Below, piece after piece: positions 43,776-52,819 of a DNA stretch of 64,000 nucleotides. Origin of the DNA: Chitinophagaceae bacterium (GTDB lineage Bacteria; Bacteroidota; Bacteroidia; Chitinophagales; Chitinophagaceae); contig JADJDJ010000001.1 in the NCBI GenBank assembly GCA_016702745.1, forward strand, positions 62,001 through 126,000. Reading direction: 5' to 3'. A program made the position numbers and the translations under genes. Under the pieces are notes generated by a model, which was not told where the DNA came from, did not search any database, and saw nothing but the letters and a program-made list of their open reading frames with translations. How positions within the stretch are numbered: position 1 is the stretch's first letter; every line of letters begins with the position of its first letter.

Positions 43776-45419
43776 TTATTCACGGGTTACTGCTTTTTCT
43801 GTGGCACCCAATTCGTATACAATTGACTGTTTAGCTTTTGATGCATCAGTGTTTTTAATCCGGATGCCATTACTCCGGTCACCACTCACACGGAATAGCA
43901 GTTCACTACCTTCTTTGTAGCTGATATTGTCGAACAGCAGTTTATCGCTTTGAATGATGTCAATAACAGGATTGGTTTCCTTGCTGATGATTTTGATATT
44001 TTTTAAACTGATACCGGATGCTTCCTGGATATCAATTCCTTTGTCAGCCTGCAGCACCATATTCTCCAGAACAATATCTTTTACATGCATTTCGGGGATG
44101 CCTCTTACAAAGATTCCTTTTTCAGCACCATTACAATATACATTACTGATATGAAAATTGCGGAACTGGGGAGTCGTTTCATCCACCGGTTTCATTTCCA
44201 CCTTTGGTAATTCTCTTTTCTCGCCGGCCAGTGCCACCGGATCCTTGGCCATATAATACATATCAAACAGAATGGCTTCAGCCGGGATATCTTTCATATA
44301 GATATCTTTTATAAAGATATTTTCCACGATGCCACCACGTCCACGGGTGGTTTTGAAACGAAGTCCGATATCAGCACCGATGAAAGTACAATTGCTCACA
44401 TAAATATTTCTGGCACCCCCACTCATTTCACTGCCAATCACAAAACCGCCATGAGAAGAATATACGGTACAGCCTCGGATGATCACATTTTCAGTGGGCA
44501 TTCCTCTTTTTCTACCGGCTTCATCGCGACCACTCTTCATACAAAGGGCATCATCGCCGACATCAAAGACGGAATTTTCGATCAATACATTTTTGCAGCT
44601 TTCCACATCAATGCCATCACCGTTCTGTGCATACCAGGGATTTTTGACAAAAATATTTCTCACAGTCAGGTGCTCACTCATCAATGGATGAAGACACCAG
44701 GCCGGTGAATTCTGAAATGTAACTCCTTCCAGCAGGATGTTTTTACATTGCGTGATCACAAGCATATTGGGCCGGAGGAAATCTTTGATAGAAGCATAAT
44801 AAGCAGCATCACGGCCCGGTAAAATCTGTCCGGGATTAGCCGGTCCTTTGCTGGCCTTCATAAAAGCTTCGGAGGGATACCATGTTTTTTTGTCTTCACT
44901 GGTGACTCCGCCGCTGGAAACCAGTTTTTTCCACTGACTGGCGGTCAGTTTCTCACTTTTTACAGAGCGCCAACCATCTCCATTTCCATCAATGATACCC
45001 TGGCCGGTAATGGCAATATTAGTTACACCGGTGGCTGAACTGGGCAACTGGTTACTCATCTGTGGCAGTCCTTCCCAGTTTCCTTCCACAAGCGGATATT
45101 GCGATTTGTCATCTGTAAACAGGAGTGTGGCACCATTGGCAATATGCAGGTTGATATTGCTCTTCAATACAATCGGACCAGTGAGCCAGAGACCTGATGG
45201 CACCAGCACCACACCACCGCCTTTTTTGCTGAGTGATTCAATGGCTGAATTGATCGGAATTGTATTCAGAAAATACCCGTCTGCAATAGCCCCTGATTTT
45301 TTAATGTTCAGGGTGTCTTTTTTGAATTTGGGACTGTTTACAACTGGTAACTTCCAGTTTTGGGCGTATGCGAGACTGCTGCAAATGCAAATCATTCCCA
45401 CCAAGGAAAATTTCTTCAT
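43776..45419 (-). CDS. GH28 polygalacturonase-family enzyme
   Basis: The 547-residue protein has a signal peptide (LVGMICICSSLAYAQ) and a right-handed beta-helix. All GH28 catalytic features are present: D268 (NGDGID), D289/D290 (VGDDALCMKSG), H323 (SSHGGF) and R354/K356 (RFKTTRG). It hydrolyses alpha-1,4-galacturonan, probably exo-acting given its long form. It is the first gene of a five-gene unit (GH28-GH105-CE8-uxaB-uxaA), with an operator candidate 84 bp upstream. Confidence 0.9.
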   Translation of the reverse strand: MKKFSLVGMICICSSLAYAQNWKLPVVNSPKFKKDTLNIKKSGAIADGYFLNTIPINSAIESLSKKGGGVVLVPSGLWLTGPIVLKSNINLHIANGATLLFTDDKSQYPLVEGNWEGLPQMSNQLPSSATGVTNIAITGQGIIDGNGDGWRSVKSEKLTASQWKKLVSSGGVTSEDKKTWYPSEAFMKASKGPANPGQILPGRDAAYYASIKDFLRPNMLVITQCKNILLEGVTFQNSPAWCLHPLMSEHLTVRNIFVKNPWYAQNGDGIDVESCKNVLIENSVFDVGDDALCMKSGRDEAGRKRGMPTENVIIRGCTVYSSHGGFVIGSEMSGGARNIYVSNCTFIGADIGLRFKTTRGRGGIVENIFIKDIYMKDIPAEAILFDMYYMAKDPVALAGEKRELPKVEMKPVDETTPQFRNFHISNVYCNGAEKGIFVRGIPEMHVKDIVLENMVLQADKGIDIQEASGISLKNIKIISKETNPVIDIIQSDKLLFDNISYKEGSELLFRVSGDRSNGIRIKNTDASKAKQSIVYELGATEKAVTRE

Positions 45420-45502
45420 CAGGCAAACAATTTATTGTAAGATTTCTCTTACAAGTCTAAACCAATATCCGCTGTTAATCAGCCGATTGCAGTTGTTTAT
45501 TT

Positions 45503-45518
45503 ACGCAAACGTTACCGG
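45503..45518 (+). promoter_or_regulatory. Candidate LacI-type operator upstream of the GH28 gene
   Basis: ACGCAAACGTTACCGG, identical over 15 bp to the site before uxaC. TAGACTTG nearer the gene (minus strand) is a near-match to the -7 box. Confidence 0.65.
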
Positions 45519-45535
45519 GAACGGTTTCCTCTCAA

Positions 45536-45967
45536 TCAGGTGATTTTTACCGCCTGCCTGGCCAGCAATTTCCATTGCCCTCCCTGTTTTTGCCAAACAA
45601 GGATGACCCGGAGATGAACATCAGCCGGGGCTTTGCCTTTATCGTGGGTTTTGGCCGTCAGGATATGCCTTACAATGGCTGTTTTGCCACTGATCGTGAT
45701 GGTTTGTTCTGTCAGGTCAATGGAAAGAAAATCAGAATTTCCACTGGCGATCTTCTCTACAAATTCTTTTTTATCATCAATATGACCACCGCTATGACCA
45801 TAACCCAGCTGATCAGCAGCCAGCTTTTCCAGGGTCGCCCTGTCTCCATCCACCATGGCTTTTGTAAGCGCCGTTGTTGCACTGGCCACCTGTGATTCCG
45901 CCTTTGATTGTCCCTGAACCCTGATAAAAACGGTCAGCGTAAAAAGGACGATTACAAGATGCTTCAT
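45536..45967 (-). CDS. Secreted NTF2-like (DUF4440/SnoaL-type) protein
   Basis: The 143-residue protein has a signal peptide (MKHLVIVLFTLTVFIRVQGQS) and a cone-like NTF2 fold: ATTALTKAMVDGDRATLEKL, LGYGHSGGHIDDKKEFVEKI, VRHILTAKTHDKG and VWQKQGGQWKLLARQAVKI. No catalytic role is clear. It lies 15 bp after the Gfo/Idh gene and probably shares its transcript; the operator region separates it from GH28. Confidence 0.78.
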   Translation of the reverse strand: MKHLVIVLFTLTVFIRVQGQSKAESQVASATTALTKAMVDGDRATLEKLAADQLGYGHSGGHIDDKKEFVEKIASGNSDFLSIDLTEQTITISGKTAIVRHILTAKTHDKGKAPADVHLRVILVWQKQGGQWKLLARQAVKIT

Positions 45968-45982
45968 GTTGATTAATTGATG

Positions 45983-47374
45983 TTAAAATCTGTTTGCCAT
46001 TGGTACCAGGTCAGTGAGTTCTGAAATTTTAACCGGTCTTTTTAACTGGATACTTTTTCTGGCAGCAATCCCGATCAGGGTGCTCATGGCACCATCACGG
46101 GTTCCGGCCATGATATTATAAGGATTGTCCTGTTTATCGCGGAAAATCCGGCGTTGCATTTCCTGGTCACCTCCGCCATGCCCTCCGGCCACTTTGGGAA
46201 TATTGATCATTTCATAGTCTTTCGAAAAATTATCCATGACCATGATTTGCCTGAAATCATTGGCTTTTGCCTTGTTATCATTACTCATTTCTGTCGCATG
46301 ACGGCCTTCCTGGTCTGTAGCTGCTTTTTCAAGATAGGGGATGTCTTCCCAGCTTTCTACTCTTCCCTTCATGCCATTGAAAGCAATATGCCATCCTTCA
46401 TAAGGGGAATAAGTAGTAAGGGAGTAATTGGCGGTGACGCCGTTGGCATAGATGATCTGGGCACTCATTTTATCATAGATATCAATTTCATTGCGCCATA
46501 CACAACCATCCCGCAGGTAACCGTCGTGCTTTTCATTATTGACATAAAGATCGGTCAGCCTTTTGTCCCGGTTGATATCCCAGTAAAACTTACAATTGGG
46601 TTTATGTTCACATCCCCGGCAGCTGGTACCGCGGAAGGAATTATTTTTTCCATAATGCTCCAATGTACCGTAAGCATTTACTTCCACCGGTTCACTGTTC
46701 AGCCACCAGTTGAGCAGGTCAAAATGGTGGGTGGCTTTGTGTACCCATAAAGAACCACTGCGGTTCATGATACTGTGCCAGCGTCTGAAATAATCCGCTC
46801 CATGGTACACATTCAGGTACCAGTGAAAATCGACAGAAGTTATTTTACCCGCACGTCCGGATGTCAAAACATCTTTCAACCGCATATTGTGATTGCTGTG
46901 CCGGTAGTTGAATGCAACTGTTACTTTTTTACCGGAAGCCTTTTCTGCTTCCAGTATATTTTTCAGTTTGGTTTCATCGGTGGTCAGTGGTTTTTCAGTA
47001 ATCACATTACAACCTTTCTGTAAGGCCCGGATGATATATTCGTCATGCGTGGAGTCGACCGTGGTCACAATGACATAGTCAGGTTTGTTTTCATCCACCA
47101 TTTTATCAAAATCCTGGTATTGTCTGCAATTGCCGCCATACAGATTTTTGGCATATTCGGCTCGCCCGGGATTGATATCATACACACCCAGGTAGTCCAG
47201 AATATCACCGAAATTTTTAACCAGGTCTTTGCCCCAGAAACCGGTACCACGATGTCCGGTACCTGCCTGTACTACTCTTATTTTTGCACCGGAACGGGCA
47301 ATGCTTTCCAGAGTAGGAAGCATCATGGCCGCACCAGCGGCAGCTGAGTACTTAACAAATGTTCTTCTTTCCAT
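45983..47374 (-). CDS. Gfo/Idh/MocA oxidoreductase, Tat-type exported, with Cys-rich insert
   Basis: The 463-residue protein starts MERRTFVKYSAAAGAAMMLP, a twin-arginine signal. The Rossmann start (KIRVVQAGTGHRG) and EKPLTTDETK catalytic motif follow. The middle contains CRGCEHKPNC and a further Cys in RDGCVW, a possible metal site, and HKATHHFDLLNWWL. The Gly/His-rich GGHGGGDQEMQRRIF is typical of a Bacteroidota subgroup. Substrate unknown; the context suggests an oxidised pectin sugar. Confidence 0.83.
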   Translation of the reverse strand: MERRTFVKYSAAAGAAMMLPTLESIARSGAKIRVVQAGTGHRGTGFWGKDLVKNFGDILDYLGVYDINPGRAEYAKNLYGGNCRQYQDFDKMVDENKPDYVIVTTVDSTHDEYIIRALQKGCNVITEKPLTTDETKLKNILEAEKASGKKVTVAFNYRHSNHNMRLKDVLTSGRAGKITSVDFHWYLNVYHGADYFRRWHSIMNRSGSLWVHKATHHFDLLNWWLNSEPVEVNAYGTLEHYGKNNSFRGTSCRGCEHKPNCKFYWDINRDKRLTDLYVNNEKHDGYLRDGCVWRNEIDIYDKMSAQIIYANGVTANYSLTTYSPYEGWHIAFNGMKGRVESWEDIPYLEKAATDQEGRHATEMSNDNKAKANDFRQIMVMDNFSKDYEMINIPKVAGGHGGGDQEMQRRIFRDKQDNPYNIMAGTRDGAMSTLIGIAARKSIQLKRPVKISELTDLVPMANRF

Positions 47375-47519
47375 ATGGCTTATTTTATGGCAAGAGCCGC
47401 GAATCGTAGCAGCGCACTTGCAATTTATTTTAAAAAATATCTGTTTTTTTTAAAACCCGCTAAGTAGTCAGGCAAACTCAATATCAACTACCCAATATCT
47501 AATACGCAATACCCGCCTC

Positions 47520-49130
47520 TCAATCCATTTTTTCAAACCTCACCCAATCCACATCGGCATAGCCTGCATCATTGGTGTTATTATTTCGCAGGCAGAATAA
47601 ACCAATCCTCGCACCCACCCATCTTCCAGGCTTGGCCTTGAATTCCCTGACTACACTGGTACTGATTCCTTCTTTATCTATAAACCCGAAATGATAATTA
47701 CCACCTTCCGTCATTGTCAATTCCAGTATAAATGAATTTCCTTTTACAGGAAACACCGCCCTTTCTTTCTCTGTTCCTTTCTTATCGGCCCCGGTATTTT
47801 CACGGCAAACCAGAAATAAACCTTCTTCCCTTTTTTCCACTGCGATATAAGCATAGTCGGCGCCCAACAGCAGCAGTCCGAATTTTTCATTTCTGAATTT
47901 CGGATGGAAGCTGACTTTCACTGTCAGCTTAAATTCATCGGCCGGTATTTTTTGACCCAGTATGGCTGGCTGCATCCAAAGCCCCTGCAGCGAATCTGTC
48001 TGCCACACAGAAAACATTCGTAAACTGCCATCTGCTGTTGGGAATGCCCAGCCCTCTTTAGGGTTGGCCTGCCATTGCCATTGCAATCCAAATGTAGGCG
48101 CATTGAATTCATCACTGTCCTGCACTGTGGACACCGGGTATTTTCTGCCCGGATTTGGTTTTTTATATGTCATCACCGGCTCACCCTTGCCATCATTGTT
48201 CTTGTCTGCTCCAATCACCGGCCAGTTATTCACCCATTTCATGGGTTGTAAATGCACGACCCGGCCATAAGCCTCTTTATCCTGAAAATGAAGAAACCAG
48301 TCTTCCCCGCTTGTGGTATTGACCCAGGCTCCCTGATGAGGACCGTTCACCGAACTAGTTCCCTGGTCCATCACGAGTTTTTTTTCATATGGGCCATAAA
48401 TCTGTTTGCTTCTTAATACCAGTTGCCAGCCGGTACTTACACCCCCTGCCGGTGCAAAAATGTAATAGTAGCCATTGCGTTTATAAAGTTTTGGTCCTTC
48501 TACGGTAGGATCAGCATCATGGCCATCAAAGACCATCACCGGATGTCCGATGACACGGTTACCTGCCGCATTCATTTCTTTGATCACCAGGATGGATTTG
48601 AAACCAGCCCTGCTGCCGGCATAAGCATGGGCGAGATAGGTTTTTCCATTATCATCCCACAGCGGACAGGGATCAATCAGTCCTTTTCCGGCTTCCACCA
48701 GTAAAGGTTCTGACCAGGGGCCGGTAATTTGTTTTGATTTGATCAGGTAGATGCCAACATCCGGATCGGGATAATAAATATAAAATTCATTGTTATGATA
48801 TCGGATGGAAGGAGCCCATACACCGGCACCATGCTGTACTTTATCGTAAACATCATAGGGCGGTTGTTGATGCAATGCATGACCGATCAGTTTCCAGTTC
48901 ACCAGGTCTTTTGAATGCAGAATCGGTAAACCGGGAATCTGGGTAAAACTGGAGGAAATCATATAGAAATCATCGCCGACCCTAATGGCATCCGGATCAC
49001 TGTAATCTGCATTGATCACAGGGTTTTTGTAAGTACCGTTTCCATTATCAGCCACCCAAACCTTAGAGAGATCGGTTTGTGCGGTTGAGATAAATGGGAT
49101 GACTAGCAAGATCGCTGCGATCAGTTTCAT
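47520..49130 (-). CDS. GH43 arabinosidase/xylosidase-type enzyme
   Basis: The 536-residue protein has a signal peptide (MKLIAAILLVIPFISTAQ), a five-bladed propeller with YKNPVINADYSDPDAIRVGD (catalytic base Asp), GKGLIDPCPLWDD (middle Asp) and ADPTVEGPKLYKR (acid Glu). A C-terminal beta-sandwich (about 330-536) is of the kind seen with GH43. The role is probably removal of arabinose or related side chains of pectin. Its ATG overlaps the restored stop of the upstream Gfo/Idh gene. Confidence 0.87.
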   Translation of the reverse strand: MKLIAAILLVIPFISTAQTDLSKVWVADNGNGTYKNPVINADYSDPDAIRVGDDFYMISSSFTQIPGLPILHSKDLVNWKLIGHALHQQPPYDVYDKVQHGAGVWAPSIRYHNNEFYIYYPDPDVGIYLIKSKQITGPWSEPLLVEAGKGLIDPCPLWDDNGKTYLAHAYAGSRAGFKSILVIKEMNAAGNRVIGHPVMVFDGHDADPTVEGPKLYKRNGYYYIFAPAGGVSTGWQLVLRSKQIYGPYEKKLVMDQGTSSVNGPHQGAWVNTTSGEDWFLHFQDKEAYGRVVHLQPMKWVNNWPVIGADKNNDGKGEPVMTYKKPNPGRKYPVSTVQDSDEFNAPTFGLQWQWQANPKEGWAFPTADGSLRMFSVWQTDSLQGLWMQPAILGQKIPADEFKLTVKVSFHPKFRNEKFGLLLLGADYAYIAVEKREEGLFLVCRENTGADKKGTEKERAVFPVKGNSFILELTMTEGGNYHFGFIDKEGISTSVVREFKAKPGRWVGARIGLFCLRNNNTNDAGYADVDWVRFEKMD

Positions 49131-50169
49131 AATTCAATTACTTTTCGTTCTCTGTTGCTTTTATTGGCGGCTTCAATTACCTGGATCACTCTCTTTCCTT
49201 CTTCACCGGTTACAGGTAATGCGGCATGATGACGCAGGGCCTGATAGATGCCTTCGTAATAAATTGAGTAATCACCCTTGAGGGATGCGATATGCTCCCG
49301 GATGATCGTTCCGTTTTTTCAGTGTGCAGTAAACCTTGCTGGTTTTCCGGTTCTTTGCCCCAATCAGCGCCACCCGGAATTTTCCCGGCCAGCAGATCCA
49401 GCTCCTGTACATCTGTTTTATGTTTGATAAAAGAACCCAGTTTGCCATGTAGCTGATAGCCGGGCATAGCTTCTCTTACATAGTAACTCGATTTAAGAAT
49501 CACCCGGTGCTCCGGATAAAATAGTTTCAGATCAAAATAATCGCTGACCCTTGAGCCAGGCCGGTTGATAGCGATATCTGCAAAAACCGCAATGGGCATT
49601 CCGAATAACTGCAATACCTGATCAATCAAATGACTGCCCAAATCATATAATGCACCCACGGCAGGGGTAGGTGTTTCTTTATGCTGTTTATAACTGAGCT
49701 CGGGAACAAAGCGATCATAATGGATTTCTGCTTCCACGATCGGGCCCAGCCATCCTTCGTCAAGTATTTTTTTCACCGTGCGGAAATCACTGTCATAGCG
49801 CCGGTTCTGGTAAACAGATAAAGCCAGATTTTTTTTCGCTGCCAATGCAATGAGTTCTTCTGCTTCAGCTACCGTGGCAGTAAATGGTTTTTCCACTATG
49901 ATATGTTTGCCGGCTTCCAATGCCTGCCGGGCAAAATCGAAATGGGTCACGCTGGGTGTATTGATGACGACCAACTCAATGGACTCATCTGCCAGCATAG
50001 CTTCCAGACTGCGGAATGTTTTAATACCGGGGTATTTTTCTTCAGCCAGGTTCTTGGTTCTTTCCCACACACCGTACAGATTAAATCCGGTATGGGTTTT
50101 AATAAACGGGGCATGGAATACCCAGCCGCTCATTCCAAAAGAACATAATGCCGTATTGATAGGTTTCAT
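49127..50169 (-). CDS. Cytosolic Gfo/Idh/MocA oxidoreductase, frameshifted near the C-terminus
   Basis: The protein starts MKPINTALCSFGMSGWVFHAP without a signal peptide, so it is cytosolic, unlike the other two family members here. The Rossmann region, EKPFTATVAEAEEL and PTPAVGALYDLGSHLIDQVL are normal. The frame breaks at T6 49314-49319. One added base gives HTEKNGTIIREHIASLKGDY and an end ...NKSNRERKVIEL with a stop overlapping the next ATG (ATGA). The restored length is 347 residues, as expected. Substrate unknown. Confidence 0.82.
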
Positions 50170-50213
50170 TGACACAACTTACTGATTCTAGTTTTATTTC
50201 CTGATTTCAATTG

Positions 50214-52070
50214 TCAAAGTTTCTGCAACCAGTTACGTAATCTTTCCAGCCAGTTATCATCAGTGGTTTTATTATTCATGCCAAAACCATGACCACCTTT
50301 TGGATAGAGATGCATTTCCACCGGGACTTTATTTTTCACACAGGACTGGTAATAACGGATACTGTTCTCTACCGGAACAGCGCCATCGTCACTGGCATGT
50401 ACCAGAAAAGAAGGCGGGGTAGAAGGAGTAACCTGTGTATCATTAGAAAAGAATAGTTCTTTCTCTTTGGAAGGTTGTGTGCCCACCAGGTTATTCCTGG
50501 ATCCTTTATGCGTAATGCTGCTGTCAAAACTAATCACCGGGTAAATCAGGATGGCAAAATCGGGTCGAACAGAGGTAGTGTCTGTATTGCCGGCATCAGC
50601 CTTAAAATTAAAATGAGTGGCAGCAGTAGATGCCAGATGACCACCGGCCGAAAATCCCATGATTCCGATTTGTTGGGGATTGATACTGAAATTTTTGGCC
50701 TGTTGACGGATCATCCGGATCGCCTGTTGCGCATCCTGCAGCGGGGCCAGGCTTTTGTCAATATTGATAGAATCATCCGGTAATCTGTTTTTTAATACAA
50801 AGGCGGTGATCCCCCAGCGATTCATTTCTTCCGCAACCCTTGTACCTTCTTTGTCGAAAGCAAGAATACTGTAGCCTCCACCCGGACAAATGATTACCGC
50901 CTTTCCATTTGGCTTTTGCGGTTTATATACCGTAAGGGTCGGGCGGCTGATTTTGGAAATGCGGGTTACATTATCGCGGGTCAGGGAATTTTCGCGGTCA
51001 GCCACTTCTTTGTTATTGGGCACTTTATTATACAATGCAATGATCTCCGGTTTTTTGGAAATAAATGCCTGATAATTGAATGAGCGAATGCTGCTGTCTG
51101 TATACCAATATGGCCCTTTCCCGATTGTTTTATCATTGGTGAAAATCGCAGCCAGTGAGTATTGCAGTATTTGTTGATCAGTCAGTTGTTTGGCCCAGCT
51201 CACTCTTTTCCCTGCGGCTCCTTCTCCTTTGTTCCGGTATTCAGCATAGAAGACTGTTTTTTCATTCTCCGGATTCCCCCAATTATCCCAGCCGGCTGCA
51301 GTTATAGCGGCCGGAAGCGTGCAACGGATGAATACCGTTTTAGCATGTGCACGCCAGGGACGGCCCAGGTGTAATTTATTCACCGCCGAATCTGCGGTAA
51401 TGATACAGTCTGTAAAAACATAACCATAGTTTTTACCCGGACTGGTACTGGCAGCTGTGATAAACGAATTGCTTTTGGCCCTGATCCTGCAATGCTGAAA
51501 CACGGCTGTGGCCGGTCCAAAAATAAAATCGGTGGTGCCTTCAATATAACAATGGTCAAATAACTGATTAGCTTGTTCACCGCTGGTGAAAATAGTGTCC
51601 TGGTTCCCCAGAAATTTACAATTGCGGAATACAGCTTTATCGGCATCTACATAAAGCGCCAGTGCTCGCCCAACCGGCCCCGCCGTATTTGAAAAACTGA
51701 TATTCTCTGCCCGGAAACGATTTCCTGAAATTTTAGCCGTATAAGAAGTAAATGTGGTATGCTTCCCTTTGCCGGAATAATCATTCCAGCTGATAATCGT
51801 ACTGTCCACATTCTCTCCGATAAATGTAACATCGGTATTGTTGGCTGGTAATTCTATTTTTTCATTGTACACACCATTCTTAATATAAAGAGTGATCGGT
51901 GCGAGCGGATAAACCCGCATGACATCAATGGCATCCTGTATGGAATTATATTCGCCGGTACCGTCTTTGGCTACCGTAAATACATATTTGTATTGTTGCG
52001 GGTTGGATGTTTGTGCCGCAGCCGATAAAGACAGGACAAAAAGAATCAGTATACCTGTTATCCGTTTCAT
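50214..52070 (-). CDS. CE8 pectin methylesterase fused to an alpha/beta-hydrolase esterase
   Basis: The 618-residue protein has a signal peptide (ILILFVLSLSAAAQ) and a canonical CE8 domain (about 25-330): GNQDTIFTSG, GTTDFIFGPATAVF and LGRPWRAHAKTVF with both catalytic Asp and the Arg. The C-terminal domain (about 370-618) is an alpha/beta hydrolase with ICPGGGYS, GFSAGGH (nucleophile Ser), SDDGAVP and GGHGFGM. One chain can thus remove methyl esters and probably acetyl or feruloyl groups from pectin. The esterase substrate is inferred. Confidence 0.87.
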   Translation of the reverse strand: MKRITGILILFVLSLSAAAQTSNPQQYKYVFTVAKDGTGEYNSIQDAIDVMRVYPLAPITLYIKNGVYNEKIELPANNTDVTFIGENVDSTIISWNDYSGKGKHTTFTSYTAKISGNRFRAENISFSNTAGPVGRALALYVDADKAVFRNCKFLGNQDTIFTSGEQANQLFDHCYIEGTTDFIFGPATAVFQHCRIRAKSNSFITAASTSPGKNYGYVFTDCIITADSAVNKLHLGRPWRAHAKTVFIRCTLPAAITAAGWDNWGNPENEKTVFYAEYRNKGEGAAGKRVSWAKQLTDQQILQYSLAAIFTNDKTIGKGPYWYTDSSIRSFNYQAFISKKPEIIALYNKVPNNKEVADRENSLTRDNVTRISKISRPTLTVYKPQKPNGKAVIICPGGGYSILAFDKEGTRVAEEMNRWGITAFVLKNRLPDDSINIDKSLAPLQDAQQAIRMIRQQAKNFSINPQQIGIMGFSAGGHLASTAATHFNFKADAGNTDTTSVRPDFAILIYPVISFDSSITHKGSRNNLVGTQPSKEKELFFSNDTQVTPSTPPSFLVHASDDGAVPVENSIRYYQSCVKNKVPVEMHLYPKGGHGFGMNNKTTDDNWLERLRNWLQKL

Positions 52071-52072
52071 GA

Positions 52073-52819
52073 TTATTTCTTTACGGGGATATAAATTCTT
52101 TGACTCAGTTCGGGAATCTGTTCCCTGATTTCCTGTAAAACCATTTGTGCCAGGAGACGGGCACCCAATTCGGAGAAGTGGGTATTGTCTTCTTTCCCTT
52201 CGGGATAATTCGGATGTTCACCTGGTTTTAATTGCAGAAATAATAAACGGGATGGCTCCAGGCCATATTGCTGGCAGAGTGCCTGCGTTTTTTTATCCAT
52301 ATCAAAAAGCGGAGTGTTTTCTTCTTTGGCCACCTCCCTGATAATTTGTGCATATACATCATGCGTGCCTTCGATCTGTCCGGCAGAATTGAATTTGCGT
52401 CTTGCCATTGGGGTCAATAATACCGGGTTGGCTTTTTTTGCACGGGTTTCTGCTATATACTGTTTCAGGTTATTGCGGAATTCGGATTCCGTGGTGTATG
52501 TTTTTTTGGTAGGCACTTCGTCATTGTGCCCAAACTGAATAAAAATATAATCCCCTTCCTGCGCGCCATCCATTACTTGTTTCCATAATCCTTCATTGCG
52601 GAATGAACTGGTACTTCTTCCATTCTTTGCTTTATTGATCACGGTTACACTGCTGTCCCAAAAATACACAAAGGGCATTCCCCAGCCTGTTTCAGGGAAG
52701 GCTTTAGTTTCTTTGATACTCATGGTGCTGTCGCCGCAAAGCCAGATCGTTATTTTCTTTTTTTCGGGAAAGGCAATTGCCGATAAAAGAATAATTGACG
52801 GAAGAATTAATTTTTTCAT
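52073..52819 (-). CDS. CE12 rhamnogalacturonan acetylesterase (SGNH)
   Basis: The 248-residue SGNH hydrolase shows WLCGDSTMS (nucleophile Ser), KNGRSTSSF, QFGHNDE (Asn) and the closing DNTHFSELGA (Asp, His). The N-terminus (KLILPSIILLSAIAF) is a secretion signal. It removes acetyl groups from rhamnogalacturonan. It lies 2 bp from the CE8 fusion gene and overlaps the pectate lyase by 4 bp, so all three are co-translated. Confidence 0.88.
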   Translation of the reverse strand: MKKLILPSIILLSAIAFPEKKKITIWLCGDSTMSIKETKAFPETGWGMPFVYFWDSSVTVINKAKNGRSTSSFRNEGLWKQVMDGAQEGDYIFIQFGHNDEVPTKKTYTTESEFRNNLKQYIAETRAKKANPVLLTPMARRKFNSAGQIEGTHDVYAQIIREVAKEENTPLFDMDKKTQALCQQYGLEPSRLLFLQLKPGEHPNYPEGKEDNTHFSELGARLLAQMVLQEIREQIPELSQRIYIPVKK

